A stretch of 64,000 nucleotides of DNA from Hydrogenophaga sp. PAMC20947 (GTDB lineage: Bacteria > Pseudomonadota > Gammaproteobacteria > Burkholderiales > Burkholderiaceae_C), in contig NZ_CP039252.1 of the NCBI RefSeq assembly GCF_004795855.1, positions 2,666,001 through 2,730,000 on the forward strand, in the 5' to 3' direction. The position numbers and the translations under genes are program-made. The notes below the pieces were generated by a model. The model was not told the origin of the DNA, did not search any database, and saw nothing but the letters and a program-made list of their open reading frames with translations. Positions 23,171-32,576 of the stretch are shown here, piece after piece. The first letter of the stretch is position 1. Each line of letters opens with the position of its first letter.

Positions 23171-23926
23171 TTACTTGATGTCTTTCCAGAACGCGGCATT
23201 CAGACGCCACGCCACCAGGGTGAAGGCAGCCAAAAACAACAACACCCAGACACCGATGCGAACACGGGTATTTTGAGCGGGCTCGGCCATCCACTGCATG
23301 TAGGCCACGAGGTCGCCCATGTTGTTGTTGAATTCCGCTTCGCTCATGGTGCCAGGCTTCACGGCTTCCCAGCCCTTGAGCACCTCGACCTCAGCACCAT
23401 GGCTCTCTGCCTTGGTATGGATTGGCTCACGCTCTCCCTGCAACTGCCAGAACGGATTGGGCATGCCGACGTTGTGGAACACCATGTTGTTCCAGCCCGT
23501 TGGGCGGGCGGGGTCACGGTAGAACGTGCGCAGGAAAGTGTAAATGTAGTCAGCGCCCGTCCCGCCAGAACCAGCACGCGAGCGAGCGATCACGGTCAAG
23601 TCGGGCGGGTTGGCGCCGAACCATTCTTTCGCCTGATTCGGGTCGATGGACGCTTTCATGGTGTCACCGATTTTGTCCGTGGCGAAGGTCAGGTTTTCGG
23701 CGATCTGCTTGTCATTGAGCCCAATGTCGCGCAAGCGGTTGTAGCGCATGTAGGCCGCCGAGTGGCAACTCAGGCAATAGTTGACAAACAATTTCGCACC
23801 GTTTTGCAGTGAGGCCATGTCATTGGTGCGGTTGGGCGCCTTGTCCAGCGGAAATCCCCCGCCAGCAGCCATTGCAGCGCCAGACAGGCCCAAGGCCAGC
23901 GCAAAACCCAGAAGAATTTTTTTCAT
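23171..23926 (-). CDS. petC: Cytochrome c1 of the bc1 complex
   Basis: Membrane-anchored periplasmic cytochrome c1, about 251 residues, which passes electrons from the Rieske protein to soluble cytochrome c. It has an N-terminal signal peptide (MKKILLGFALALGLSGAAMA), the haem c motif CLSCH at residues 51–55, and one C-terminal membrane helix (VWVLLFLAAFTLVAWRLNAAFW). The start at 23926 is set by the signal peptide; seven upstream codons are dropped. Confidence 0.96.
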   Translation of the reverse strand: MKKILLGFALALGLSGAAMAAGGGFPLDKAPNRTNDMASLQNGAKLFVNYCLSCHSAAYMRYNRLRDIGLNDKQIAENLTFATDKIGDTMKASIDPNQAKEWFGANPPDLTVIARSRAGSGGTGADYIYTFLRTFYRDPARPTGWNNMVFHNVGMPNPFWQLQGEREPIHTKAESHGAEVEVLKGWEAVKPGTMSEAEFNNNMGDLVAYMQWMAEPAQNTRVRIGVWVLLFLAAFTLVAWRLNAAFWKDIK

Positions 23927-23957
23927 TTGTTTGACTCTCCGTGTCACAGGAAGGGCT

Positions 23958-25361
23958 TCAGTGAGGCGTGAAGGTAACGCGGCTGGGCACCGTCTTGAAC
24001 TCGCCCAGACGACTCCACCAAGGCATCAGCAGGAAGAAACCAAAATAGAACAAGGTACCCACCTGAGACACCCGCTCACCCACAGGGGATGGCGGCTGCA
24101 CGCCCAGATAGCCGAGAATCAGGAAGTTGATCACGAAGATCGTGTAGAGCCACTTGACCAAGTTTGGACGGTAACGGATCGACTTCACTGGACTGAAGTC
24201 CAGCCAGGGCAGGAAGAACAGGATCACCACCGCGCCGCCCATGGCGACGACACCCCAGAACTTGGCATCAATCGCATACAGCAGGCCCACGGCCACAACG
24301 GCAGCGCCAACCACGGCCATTTTCAGCATGCCGCTGATTTTGGCTTTGGCCACACCCAGCAACGCACCCAGCACCACGCAGATCATGAGCACATAGACCA
24401 TTTCACCGGTGATGGCACGCAGCATCGAATAGAACGGCGTGAAGTACCAGACAGGCGCAATGTGCAAAGGCGTCACCAGCGGATCAGCCGGAATGAAGTT
24501 GTTGTACTCGAGGAAGTAACCGCCCAGCTCTGGCGCGAAGAAAACAATCGCCGAAAACACCATCAGGAACACCGACACGCCAAAAATGTCATGCACGGTG
24601 TAGTAAGGATGGAAGGGGATGCCGTCCAGCGGAATACCCTTTTCGTCCTTGGTCGCCTTGATTTCGACGCCATCGGGGTTGTTCGAACCCACATCGTGCA
24701 AAGCCAGCAAGTGAGCGACCACCAGACCCAGCAGCACCAGCGGCACGGCGATAACGTGGAAACTGAAGAATCGATTCAACGTGGCGTCACCCACCACGAA
24801 GTCGCCACGGATCAGCAAAGCCAGATCGGGGCCAACAAACGGGATCGCGGAGAACAGGTTCACGATCACCTGAGCACCCCAGTAGCTCATCTGACCCCAG
24901 GGCAACAGGTAACCCATGAAGGCCTCACCCATCAACACCAGAAAGATGGCGCAACCAAAGATCCACACCAGCTCGCGCGGCTTGCGGTACGAGCCGTAGA
25001 GCAATCCGCGGAACATGTGGAGATACACGACCACGAAGAAGGCCGATGCGCCCGTAGAGTGCATGTAGCGGATCAACCAGCCCCACGGCACGTCGCGCAT
25101 GATGTACTCAACCGACGCAAACGCGAGGTTTGCATCCGGCTTGTAGTGCATCACCAGGAAGATGCCTGTCACGATCTGGATCACCAGCACCAGCAAGGCC
25201 AGCGAGCCGAAGATGTACCAGAAGTTGAAGTTTTTCGGAGCGTAGTACTCCGACATGTGGACGCGGTACGCATCAAACGCGGTCGGAAAACGGTTTTCAA
25301 ACCAGTTGGTCACCTGCGCACCGACGGGTGCACCGGGAGGGAGTTCTTTGAATTCAGCCAT
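23958..25361 (-). CDS. petB: Cytochrome b of the bc1 complex
   Basis: Core quinol-oxidising subunit (467 residues) with about eight or more membrane helices. Haem-ligand histidines are in RYMHST/YLHMFRG and FFSFHVIA/LVVAHLLALH. The Qo-site motif reads PVWY where mitochondria have PEWY, a substitution known in Beta- and Gammaproteobacteria. The start MAEFKELPPGAP at 25361 is chosen over an extension into petA. It is 31 bases upstream of petC. Confidence 0.97.
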   Translation of the reverse strand: MAEFKELPPGAPVGAQVTNWFENRFPTAFDAYRVHMSEYYAPKNFNFWYIFGSLALLVLVIQIVTGIFLVMHYKPDANLAFASVEYIMRDVPWGWLIRYMHSTGASAFFVVVYLHMFRGLLYGSYRKPRELVWIFGCAIFLVLMGEAFMGYLLPWGQMSYWGAQVIVNLFSAIPFVGPDLALLIRGDFVVGDATLNRFFSFHVIAVPLVLLGLVVAHLLALHDVGSNNPDGVEIKATKDEKGIPLDGIPFHPYYTVHDIFGVSVFLMVFSAIVFFAPELGGYFLEYNNFIPADPLVTPLHIAPVWYFTPFYSMLRAITGEMVYVLMICVVLGALLGVAKAKISGMLKMAVVGAAVVAVGLLYAIDAKFWGVVAMGGAVVILFFLPWLDFSPVKSIRYRPNLVKWLYTIFVINFLILGYLGVQPPSPVGERVSQVGTLFYFGFFLLMPWWSRLGEFKTVPSRVTFTPH

Positions 25362-25398
25362 GGGTTGCCTCAATGATCGGTGGACTGCGCAGAGCGGC

Positions 25399-26010
25399 TC
25401 AGGCCGCTTTATCTTCACCAATCAAAACCACGGTATCGGACACGTAGTAATGAGGCGGGATTTCCAGGTTGTCGGGTGCTGGCTTGTTCTTGAACACGCG
25501 CCCAGCAAGGTCAAATGTCGAGCCGTGGCAAGCGCACAAGTAGCCCCCCACCCAGTTGTCGGGCAGCGAAGGCTGCGGGCCTGTGGTGAATTTGTCGCCC
25601 GGCGAGCACCCCAGGTGGGTGCAAATACCGATGCCGATGAAATACTCGGGCTTGATGGACCGGTGCTGATTCAGCGCGTATGCCGGCGTGGGGTATGTTT
25701 TGCGTTCGGAATTGGGGTCTGCCAGGTCACCTTCGATCTTGGCCAGGTTGGCCAACTCTTCTTCCGTGCGGCGCATGATCCAGATCGGTTTGCCGCGCCA
25801 GGCAACGACTTTTTTCGTGCCAGGCGCCACATCAGAAATATCCACTTCCACGGAGGCGCCTGCCGCTTTGGCGCGCTCGGATGGCTGGAAGGAGCTCACA
25901 AAAGGGACTGCGACGGCTGCCGCGCCCACACCACCCATAGCGGCGGAGGTGATCAGCCAAGTTCGACGACTGCTGTCCACTGCAGGCGCTCCAACGGTTG
26001 CTTCACTCAT
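25399..26010 (-). CDS. petA: Rieske iron-sulfur subunit of the bc1 complex
   Basis: A 203-residue Rieske protein. The two [2Fe-2S] boxes are CTHLGC (residues 130–135) and CACHGS (159–164), with the two cluster histidines. The N-terminus SSRRTWLITSAAMGGVGAAAVAVPF is a Tat signal that stays as the membrane anchor, so assembly depends on TatABC, encoded at 30.8–32.5 kb. It is the first gene of petABC. Confidence 0.97.
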   Translation of the reverse strand: MSEATVGAPAVDSSRRTWLITSAAMGGVGAAAVAVPFVSSFQPSERAKAAGASVEVDISDVAPGTKKVVAWRGKPIWIMRRTEEELANLAKIEGDLADPNSERKTYPTPAYALNQHRSIKPEYFIGIGICTHLGCSPGDKFTTGPQPSLPDNWVGGYLCACHGSTFDLAGRVFKNKPAPDNLEIPPHYYVSDTVVLIGEDKAA

Positions 26011-26266
26011 GGATTTCTTTCAAAGTCGTTTCTGAATGGGGGACCCACTGGGGTCAACCCGGCATTGTACCGGACGGTAACAAGGGTCAGGCCCGGGACT
26101 GAGCCCCGCAGTAGGACATTGTGACGGGCCAGTAACAACAGCTTGCTGACAAAGATCACACAACGAGGGGTATTCTCAATAACACCAAGGTGTTCCATGC
26201 GAGAATTTTTTCAGCTGACTCGCTTGCCAGTGAATAATTTCTACCCACACGTTTTGAGGACACAAC

Positions 26267-26695
26267 ATGAGCATGATGCAAGAATTTAAGGAATTTGCCG
26301 TCAAGGGCAACGTGATCGACTTGGCTGTCGGTGTGATCATCGGCGGGGCGTTTGGCAAGATTGTGGGCTCGCTGGTCGAGGACGTGATCATGCCCGTCGT
26401 GGGAGCCATCTTTGGAAACATGGATTTCAGCAACCTGTTTGTCACACTGGGCGCAGTGCCCGATGGCACGGCCACGACGCTGGCCGCGATGAAGGAAGCG
26501 GGTGTTCCCGTCTTGGCCTATGGCAACTTCATCACGGTCGCCATCAACTTCATGATTCTGGCCTTCATCATCTTCATGATGGTCAAGCAAATCAACCGCA
26601 TGAAGCGCGAAGAGCCAGCAGCCGAAGCTGCACCCGAAGTGACGCCGGAAGATGTGGTGTTGCTGCGCGAAATCCGCGACAGCCTGCGCAAATAG
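26267..26695 (+). CDS. mscL: Large-conductance mechanosensitive channel
   Basis: Osmotic safety valve of 142 residues forming a pentameric inner-membrane pore. The first helix contains [28 protein letters not shown], the conserved gate region, and the second is [20 protein letters not shown] charged C-terminal bundle helix follows. A GAGGA site precedes the ATG; a second ATG lies two codons on. It stands alone between divergent petA and convergent pdxA. Confidence 0.96.
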   Translation: MSMMQEFKEFAVKGNVIDLAVGVIIGGAFGKIVGSLVEDVIMPVVGAIFGNMDFSNLFVTLGAVPDGTATTLAAMKEAGVPVLAYGNFITVAINFMILAFIIFMMVKQINRMKREEPAAEAAPEVTPEDVVLLREIRDSLRK

Positions 26696-26709
26696 ACCAG
26701 CCATTTTCA

Positions 26710-26738
26710 GCCGCCCGCTTCAAAAAAGTGTGGGTGGC
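26710..26738. terminator. Possible bidirectional hairpin between mscL and pdxA
   Basis: GCCGCCCGC pairs with GTGGGTGGC, with two G·U pairs, around an A-rich loop. It lies between two convergent genes, but no clear T run follows on either strand, so termination is only plausible. Confidence 0.3.
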
Positions 26739-26743
26739 TAATT

Positions 26744-27804
26744 CTATGGAGACAGGCCCGAGCAGGCGTCCTGCGCGGCATCGATCGCGGCCAGCAAGCT
26801 GCTGGCACTGGCTCGTCCTGTTCCGGCGAGATCGAAGGCCGTGCCATGGTCCGGGCTGGTCCTGACAAAAGGCAAGCCCAAGGTGGTATTGACACCGTGC
26901 TCCAGGCCCAGCAGCTTCACGGGTATCAGACCTTGATCGTGGTACATCGCAATCACCACATCAAACTCGCCCTGGCGGGCCCGCATAAAAACGGTGTCGG
27001 GTGCGTGCGGGCCGTTGACATTGATGCCCTGATCTTGCATTCGCCGAACGGCGGGTGAGATCACCTCAACTTCCTCGCTACCAAACAACCCCCCCTCCCC
27101 GCGTGAGGATTGAGGCCGGACACACCGATGCGCAAGCTGTTCCAGCCCAGACGGCGGAAGTGTTCATAGGTGATTCGAATCGTACTGGCGACACGGTCCG
27201 TGGTGACCGCGTCCAGCGCATTCCGCAAAGACACATGAATGCTCACCAACACGGTGCGCAAATCTGGTGAGCTCAGCATCATGCGTACAGGCAGTTCCTG
27301 GACGGAAACACCGAGGTGTGCGGCAGACAGCGCCTGGAGGTATTCGGTGTGGCCGGGATGCTCGACACCCGCCAACGCCAGCGACTCTTTGTGAATTGGC
27401 GCGGTCACCAGGCCGCAGGCGGCCCCGCTCAACACAGCCCCAGCACCCACCCGGATACATTCCGCCGCAGCCTTGCCCGCCTGGGCGCTCACCACGCCCC
27501 ACTCGGGCCGCACAGGAAGCTCACAAGCCTGCAACACAGCCACATGCGCTTCAGGTACCTGCCCGCGACGCTCCAGCGTGGGAATCGGCCAAAACAACAC
27601 GGGTTCGCTGCCCCCAGCTTTGGCCACTAACAGGGCAGCGGTCTCTAGCGTCGCCAGATTCCCGGCAATCACCACCGCATGCTTCAACGCGGGGCGCTCG
27701 GTCAAAGCCTTGGCGATGATCTCAGGCCCAATCCCGGCGGGATCTCCCATGCTGATCACCAAAGGGCGCATCGACTCCGGTACAGAAGATGGTTCAGCCA
27801 GCAT
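26744..27804 (-). pseudogene. pdxA: 4-hydroxythreonine-4-phosphate dehydrogenase, split by a one-base frameshift
   Basis: PdxA oxidises 4-phosphohydroxy-threonine in pyridoxal phosphate synthesis. The 5' part (27804 to about 27097) encodes VISMGDPAGIGPE, TAPIHKESL and GHTEYL, and ends in SGLNPHAG. The 3' part continues in another frame with FGSEEVEVISPAVRRM, IAMYHDQGLIPVK and LPFVRTSPDHGTAFDLAGTG. Adding one C to the four-C run at 27097–27100 joins them exactly at the expected NPHAGEGG motif, giving about 353 residues. Both halves are well conserved, so the break is either a sequencing error in a homopolymer or a very recent mutation. The start at 27804 has GAGGT upstream. Confidence 0.9.
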
Positions 27805-27811
27805 CACGACC

Positions 27812-28588
27812 TCATGCCGGGTTGGGAATATCAATGAACTGGTGGGCAATGCCCAGCTGACTTGCCACGTGTGCAGCCACTGCGGGTGCCCCATAGCGTT
27901 CCGAGGCGTGGTGGCCGCAAGCGATGTAGGCCACACCACATTCCCGAGCGTAATGCGCTTGGGGCTCAGAGATTTCACCAGTGATGAACACCTCGGCGCC
28001 GGCTGCAATGGCCGCTTCAAAGTAGCCTTGGGCGCCCCCGGTACACAGCGCAACCCGCTCAATAGGTTGATCGTTCGGGGCAATCAGCGTTACTGGGCGT
28101 CCCAACTGCTGTTCAACCCAAAGGGCAAGCGTTGCCGCAGAACGTTCGGCGCGCACACCAAGAAAGCCCAAGGACTGCTCACCAAAGCGAACCGGCTCAG
28201 CACCCACCCAGTGAATTCCCAGGTGGCGCGCCAGTTGTGCGTTGTTGCCCAGGGTGAGATGGGCGTCCAGTGGCAAGTGGTAGGCAAACAGATTGATTTC
28301 GTGCGCCAACAACCGAGCCAGGCGCTGCTTCATCCACCCTGTGACCCGCCCATCCTGCCCGCGCCAGAACAATCCATGGTGCACAAACAGTGCGTCAGCT
28401 CCGACCTCGATCGCTGCATCGATCAGTGCCAAACTCGCCGTGACACCCGAAACCACGCTGCGGATCTCCTTCTTACCCTCAACCTGCAGCCCATTGGGCC
28501 CATAGTCTTTGAACGCTGCGGGCTGCAGCAGGTCGTCAAAGGCACTCAGGAGTACATCACGGGAAACAGAAGATTCTGGTGAATTCAT
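27812..28588 (-). CDS. NIF3-like dinuclear metal protein
   Basis: A 258-residue member of the NIF3/DUF34 family (YbgI in E. coli), a toroidal hexamer that binds two metal ions per subunit. Metal-binding motifs are visible as FVHHGLFW, AYHLPLDAH and, near the C-terminus, EISEPQAHYARECGVAYIACGHHASERYG. Proposed roles include a GTP cyclohydrolase-like activity, but none is settled. The start MNSPESSVS at 28588 is chosen. It ends seven bases before pdxA. Confidence 0.9.
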   Translation of the reverse strand: MNSPESSVSRDVLLSAFDDLLQPAAFKDYGPNGLQVEGKKEIRSVVSGVTASLALIDAAIEVGADALFVHHGLFWRGQDGRVTGWMKQRLARLLAHEINLFAYHLPLDAHLTLGNNAQLARHLGIHWVGAEPVRFGEQSLGFLGVRAERSAATLALWVEQQLGRPVTLIAPNDQPIERVALCTGGAQGYFEAAIAAGAEVFITGEISEPQAHYARECGVAYIACGHHASERYGAPAVAAHVASQLGIAHQFIDIPNPA

Positions 28589-28665
28589 GGCGGAACGACA
28601 CAATGGAAACTATGCCAACGGCCTCAACGGGGCCAGTTGGTTGGACTTTGCATTCTGACAGCCAT

Positions 28666-28688
28666 CCTGCTCAACAACTTTGAGCAGG
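28666..28688. other. Perfect nine-pair stem-loop before the NIF3 gene
   Basis: CCTGCTCAA and TTGAGCAGG form a perfect inverted repeat around a five-base loop. It lies 41 bases after the DUF3149 gene stop and about 80 bases before the NIF3 start. No T run follows on the minus strand. It may be a weak terminator or an mRNA-end structure. Confidence 0.35.
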
Positions 28689-28728
28689 CGACACAAGCAC
28701 CTGAGGAAAAAGTGTTGCCGAAACTCAT

Positions 28729-28878
28729 TCAATGCATGGCCTTCTGGGCTTGCTCAGCCTCCTCCATCTTCCGGGTGAAGAACCGGTAAAACCAGATCGC
28801 CATGCCGATCATGAATACGATGCCTGAAATGCTGAACAAGCCGTAATCGGTAGAAAAAAGGTCGACGATCGCTTTCAT
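28729..28878 (-). CDS. DUF3149 small membrane protein
   Basis: A 49-residue protein with one membrane helix (about residues 10–31: LFSISGIVFMIGMAIWFYRFF) and a short charged C-terminus. The pattern matches the DUF3149 family of tiny betaproteobacterial membrane proteins; no function is known. Start MKAIVDLF has GGAGA six bases upstream, which is why it is preferred over the in-frame upstream ATGs. Confidence 0.75.
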   Translation of the reverse strand: MKAIVDLFSTDYGLFSISGIVFMIGMAIWFYRFFTRKMEEAEQAQKAMH

Positions 28879-29334
28879 AGTGTTCTCCATGCTTTCTGAT
28901 AATGCATCCATTGCAACCGAAGCAGCGATTGAACGCCTTGACTTGGGTCAAACCACCCAAAATCCCATGCTCCGGGAAGCTCCGCATGACCCAAGCTGTG
29001 CACAGCGCAGCTTTTTTGGGATGAGAGGCCAGGCGCGAATTCCAGGGTCAGACCGGCCGACTGATCCGGTTTTGCAACAATACAGATTGACCGAACAACC
29101 ACAACCTACAAGGGCTCGGTTCAGAACAGGCGCCTGAAACGCCTGTTGGTTTGTGTGTGCCAGCGGTACACGATGCGCCACGAAGGCCCGCCAGTGCACC
29201 GCATTTTGAACCTGAAAGCGCGTCGCGGGAGAATGCAGCGCTTACCTGATCTGCATTTGCAGGACAATATCCTCGCTAGCGCTGATCTGCATTCAGGTCG
29301 GCGCTGCCTATGTGCACTGGACCCTGAACACCCC
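28879..29334. other. Divergent intergenic region before the DegS-like gene
   Basis: No credible gene is seen. It holds a stem-loop AACAGGCG/CGCCTGTT (29126–29148) with only a weak T-rich tail, and a 12-base direct repeat CTGATCTGCATT at 29246–29257 and 29282–29293, the second about 40 bases before the protease start. Promoters for both flanking genes should lie here but I could not identify them with confidence. Confidence 0.4.
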
Positions 29335-30486
29335 ATGAAACGACTCTGGCTGGTTTTTTCCCAATCTGTAACGGTCTTGCTGGCGGCGTTTTTCGTCATC
29401 GCAACGCTCAAGCCCGAGTGGCTCAACCGCAAGCCGATCGTGGCATCTGTGGTGCCCGTTTTCGAGTCAAACGAACCCGTTGCATCCGGCGGTGGGACCC
29501 AGGGCTTCAGCGCGGCGGCGCGCATTGCATCGCCCGCCGTGGTCAGCATCAACACCAGCAAGGCTCCAGAAACCGGTCCGTTGGCGAACGATCCGTGGTC
29601 GCGATTCTTTTTCGGAGAACAAGGCCAATCCCAGCCCCAAGCGGGCTTGGGATCTGGCGTGATCGTCAGCCCAGCCGGCTACATCCTCACAAACAACCAC
29701 GTGATTGAAGAGGCCGATCAAATCGAGGTCCTCCTGAACGACGGCCGGAAAAGTGCGGCTCAAGTGATCGGCACAGATCCCGAGACCGATTTGGCGATCC
29801 TGAAGGTCGACCTGAAGGAGTTGCCTGTGATCACCCTTGGCGATTCCGACGGCCTGGCCATTGGCGACCAGGTTCTGGCCATCGGTAACCCGTTTGGCGT
29901 CGGGCAAACGGTCACCAGCGGCATTGTCAGCGCGCTCGGACGCACCCAACTGGGCATCAACACGTTCGAAAATTTCATCCAGACAGACGCCGCGATCAAC
30001 CCCGGCAATTCGGGCGGAGCCCTGGTTGATACGGGTGGCCGCCTGATGGGCATCAACACGGCCATTTACTCCCGATCCGGGGGCTCCATGGGCATCGGGT
30101 TTGCCATTCCAACCTCCACGGCCAAGAACGTGCTGGAGGCGATTGTGCGCGACGGACAGGTCACGCGCGGCTGGATCGGCGTTGAGCCCCAGGACCTTTC
30201 CCCCGAGCTGGCTGAGAGCTTTGGCCTGAGCACAAATGTGGGCGTGATCATCACAGGCGTGCTACAAAACGGCCCTGCCGCAAAAGCCGGTATTCGCCCG
30301 GGTGACGTGATCACCCAGGTGGCGGGTCGCTCCGTGAGCAATGTGGCCCAGCTGCTATCGGCTGTCGCCGCATTGAAACCAGGCACGGCCGCCCAGCTGG
30401 ATGTGGTGCGCAAAGACGGCAAAGAGACCATCGAAGTGACGCCCGGCAAACGCACGCGGCCACGATTGCAGGAACAACAACGCTGA
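29335..30486 (+). CDS. DegS/DegQ-type periplasmic serine protease
   Basis: A 383-residue HtrA-family protease. An N-terminal hydrophobic segment (about residues 5–24) probably anchors it in the inner membrane. The catalytic triad is H122 (LTNNHVIEE), D152 (ETDLAIL) and S226 (NPGNSGGAL). A single PDZ domain follows (about residues 270–365). One PDZ and a membrane anchor resemble DegS, the sigma-E stress sensor, more than two-PDZ DegP/DegQ. No rpoE or rse genes are adjacent. The start is taken at 29335, which begins the membrane helix. Confidence 0.88.
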   Translation: MKRLWLVFSQSVTVLLAAFFVIATLKPEWLNRKPIVASVVPVFESNEPVASGGGTQGFSAAARIASPAVVSINTSKAPETGPLANDPWSRFFFGEQGQSQPQAGLGSGVIVSPAGYILTNNHVIEEADQIEVLLNDGRKSAAQVIGTDPETDLAILKVDLKELPVITLGDSDGLAIGDQVLAIGNPFGVGQTVTSGIVSALGRTQLGINTFENFIQTDAAINPGNSGGALVDTGGRLMGINTAIYSRSGGSMGIGFAIPTSTAKNVLEAIVRDGQVTRGWIGVEPQDLSPELAESFGLSTNVGVIITGVLQNGPAAKAGIRPGDVITQVAGRSVSNVAQLLSAVAALKPGTAAQLDVVRKDGKETIEVTPGKRTRPRLQEQQR

Positions 30487-30825
30487 CGCCCTACCCTGAC
30501 GCCTCCGCGTCAGGTCATTGATTGGGTCCGCAATTCACCGACGTTGTTGGCCGCCACCGCGTGAACCGCGCAAAGACCCGTCAAGTGGGACTGAACGACC
30601 GGAATGTGCTCACGGAACACCTGCCTACCGCCTCGCCCCAGGCGGCGCCTCATAGGATCCAACAAATCTGAACACCCTTGCTTGCGGAACCTCTGCCGAA
30701 ACCAGCCTGGAGCCAGCGGGCACTAACATCAATCTCGCTTGCCGGGATCCTTTGAATCGACGCCACCCAAGGTCCGGATCCATCCCCCGGCTGGTTCGAC
30801 CCCACGATCAACCTTCGAGACTGCC
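30487..30825. other. Gap between the protease gene and tatC
   Basis: No gene, tRNA or known RNA is seen. A stem CCTGACGC/GCGTCAGG at 30495–30514 lies just after the protease stop and may act as a terminator without a T run. The rest shows no clear structure; both flanking genes end here (convergent). Confidence 0.4.
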
Positions 30826-31632
30826 TTAAGAAGAAGACTCATCAGACTCTGGCGAAGCTTCTTCGGAGTCTGGTTTGGCCGAGTTGGTGACGAACCACCG
30901 TGAGCCCCAGATGCCCAGCTCATACAACAGGCACATGGGCACGGCCAAAGCAAGCTGGGAGATCACATCGGGTGGCGTCACCACCGCTGAAATCACGAAG
31001 GCAACCACAATGAAATAGCCTCGAAACTCCTTGAGCTTCTGCACCGAGACCATGTTCATCTTAACGAGCAACACCACCACAATCGGGACCTGGAATGCCA
31101 GGCCGAAAGCCAGATAAAGCGACAGGATCGCCTCTACGTACGAAGCGATGTCGGGGGTTGCCGCCACACTCTTTGGCGTGAACTGTTGAATGAAGCCAAA
31201 CATCTTGTCCAGCACAAAGAACTGGACAAATGCAATGCCTGTGTAGGCCAGCAAGCTGCCCAACACAATCAGCGGAATGGCAAAACGCTTTTCGTGGCCG
31301 TAAAGCCCTGGTGCAACGAAAGCCCAGATCTGGTACATCCACCACGGCAACGACATCACCAAGGCAGTCATCCCCAAGACTTTCAATGGAATGAAGAAGG
31401 GTGTAAAAACACCCACAGCGATCAGTTTGGCATCCGGTGGCATGTGGGCCCGAATCGGAACAGCAATCCAGTCGATCAGACCGCTGGGGCCTGGCCAGAA
31501 GGCCAGCGCCGCCATGCACAAACCCAAACCTGCCAGCCCCAGCATCAGCCGGTTGCGCAACTCCATCAGGTGCTGGACAAAAGGCTGTTCGGTACCGGCC
31601 AGCTCGTCGTTGGAATTTGAGGTATCGGTCAT
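30826..31632 (-). CDS. tatC: Sec-independent translocase subunit TatC
   Basis: Six-helix membrane protein (268 residues) that recognises twin-arginine signals. FVQHLMELRNRLM at the N-terminus and the loops FWPGPSGLIDWIA, PFFIPLKVLGMTALVMSLPWWMYQIWAFVAPGLYGHEKR are hallmarks. The ATG shares a base with the tatB stop (TGATG). A serine/glutamate-rich tail (DSEEASPESDESSS) follows. Known substrates encoded in this window include the Rieske protein and perhaps the lytic transglycosylase at 1541–2197. Confidence 0.97.
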   Translation of the reverse strand: MTDTSNSNDELAGTEQPFVQHLMELRNRLMLGLAGLGLCMAALAFWPGPSGLIDWIAVPIRAHMPPDAKLIAVGVFTPFFIPLKVLGMTALVMSLPWWMYQIWAFVAPGLYGHEKRFAIPLIVLGSLLAYTGIAFVQFFVLDKMFGFIQQFTPKSVAATPDIASYVEAILSLYLAFGLAFQVPIVVVLLVKMNMVSVQKLKEFRGYFIVVAFVISAVVTPPDVISQLALAVPMCLLYELGIWGSRWFVTNSAKPDSEEASPESDESSS

Positions 31633-32123
31633 CAACGCGTTGAGGAAAAAGTACGGGGGCGGAAGCGCGCCACACGAGCCGCTCCTGACTGGGTACGGGT
31701 TCGCACACCTGTGCGGGCTTTGTACCACTGGGGCATTGCCTTTTGCTTGATGCGCCAGTTCTTTTTGGGGCGGGTGTAAACCGGGTAGCCATCGCTCCCG
31801 ATACCGCCCATCGAATCGGAACCGTAATCAAGCCCCTCCAGTCCAGCCGTCGCTTCTGACCAGGATTTCTCGAAATCGTTGGCCGTGGACTGCATGGAGC
31901 CTTGCACATCGCGCGCCGCCCCCTCCACCGAATCCTTCATGCGCTTGAGCTCTTCCAGATCCATAGATCGGTTGACCTCTGCTTTCACGTCGGCCACGTA
32001 GCGTTGCGCTTTGCCCAGCAACGCCCCCACTGTCCGGGCCACGCGCGGAAGCTTTTCGGGGCCGATCACAATGAGGGCCACCGCTCCGATGAGGGCAAGT
32101 TTGGAGATGCCCAGATCAATCAT
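31632..32123 (-). CDS. tatB: Sec-independent translocase subunit TatB
   Basis: A 163-residue protein with an N-terminal membrane helix ([33 protein letters not shown]) that carries the conserved GPEKLP motif. An amphipathic and charged helix follows and the tail is arginine-rich. TatB joins TatC in the signal-recognition complex. Overlaps the tatC start. Confidence 0.95.
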   Translation of the reverse strand: MIDLGISKLALIGAVALIVIGPEKLPRVARTVGALLGKAQRYVADVKAEVNRSMDLEELKRMKDSVEGAARDVQGSMQSTANDFEKSWSEATAGLEGLDYGSDSMGGIGSDGYPVYTRPKKNWRIKQKAMPQWYKARTGVRTRTQSGAARVARFRPRTFSSTR

Positions 32124-32215
32124 GTGTCAGCTGTCCTGATGTCAAGGGAGTCCCTGAGCCTGTGTGCCCAAGAACCGTTAGCCGCGGTGGCCTGAAGCCC
32201 CGCAGGCAAGGGATC

Positions 32216-32461
32216 TCAGCTCTTGTTCTTGGCTTCGACGTCGATGGTGTCTTTTGTGGCGCGTGTGCTGTCCTGCGTCACTTTGGCCGCTGGAGCCGCA
32301 GCCGACTCAGCGCCGCCCTGCTCGCCATCTTTGATGCCGTCCTTGAAGCCCTTGACGGCGCCGCCGAGGTCAGCACCGATGTTTTTCAGTTTTTTGGTGC
32401 CAAACACCATCACCACGATCAGCAGCACGATCAGCCAGTGCCAGATTGAAAAGGAACCCAT
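32216..32461 (-). CDS. tatA: Sec-independent translocase subunit TatA
   Basis: Pore-forming Tat subunit of 81 residues. A short membrane helix ([25 protein letters not shown]) is followed by an amphipathic helix with the FGTKKL hinge and a charged tail. The start has GGAG eight bases upstream. First of tatA, tatB, tatC. Confidence 0.97.
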   Translation of the reverse strand: MGSFSIWHWLIVLLIVVMVFGTKKLKNIGADLGGAVKGFKDGIKDGEQGGAESAAAPAAKVTQDSTRATKDTIDVEAKNKS

Positions 32462-32576
32462 GATTCAACTCCAGAAAGGAAACAAAGCGCTTGGACGCTG
32501 ACCATGGGATTCTAAGCCCCGGCAAGAGTTCACTCCAGAACAGCCAGAGACAAAAATGGTGAGGGGTCTTCCGGGA

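Noticed and set aside
23781..25376. A 531-codon open frame on the plus strand
   Set aside because: It is the antisense of petB and petC, is rich in His, Gln, Arg and Asp as expected for a GC-rich shadow, and has no family likeness.
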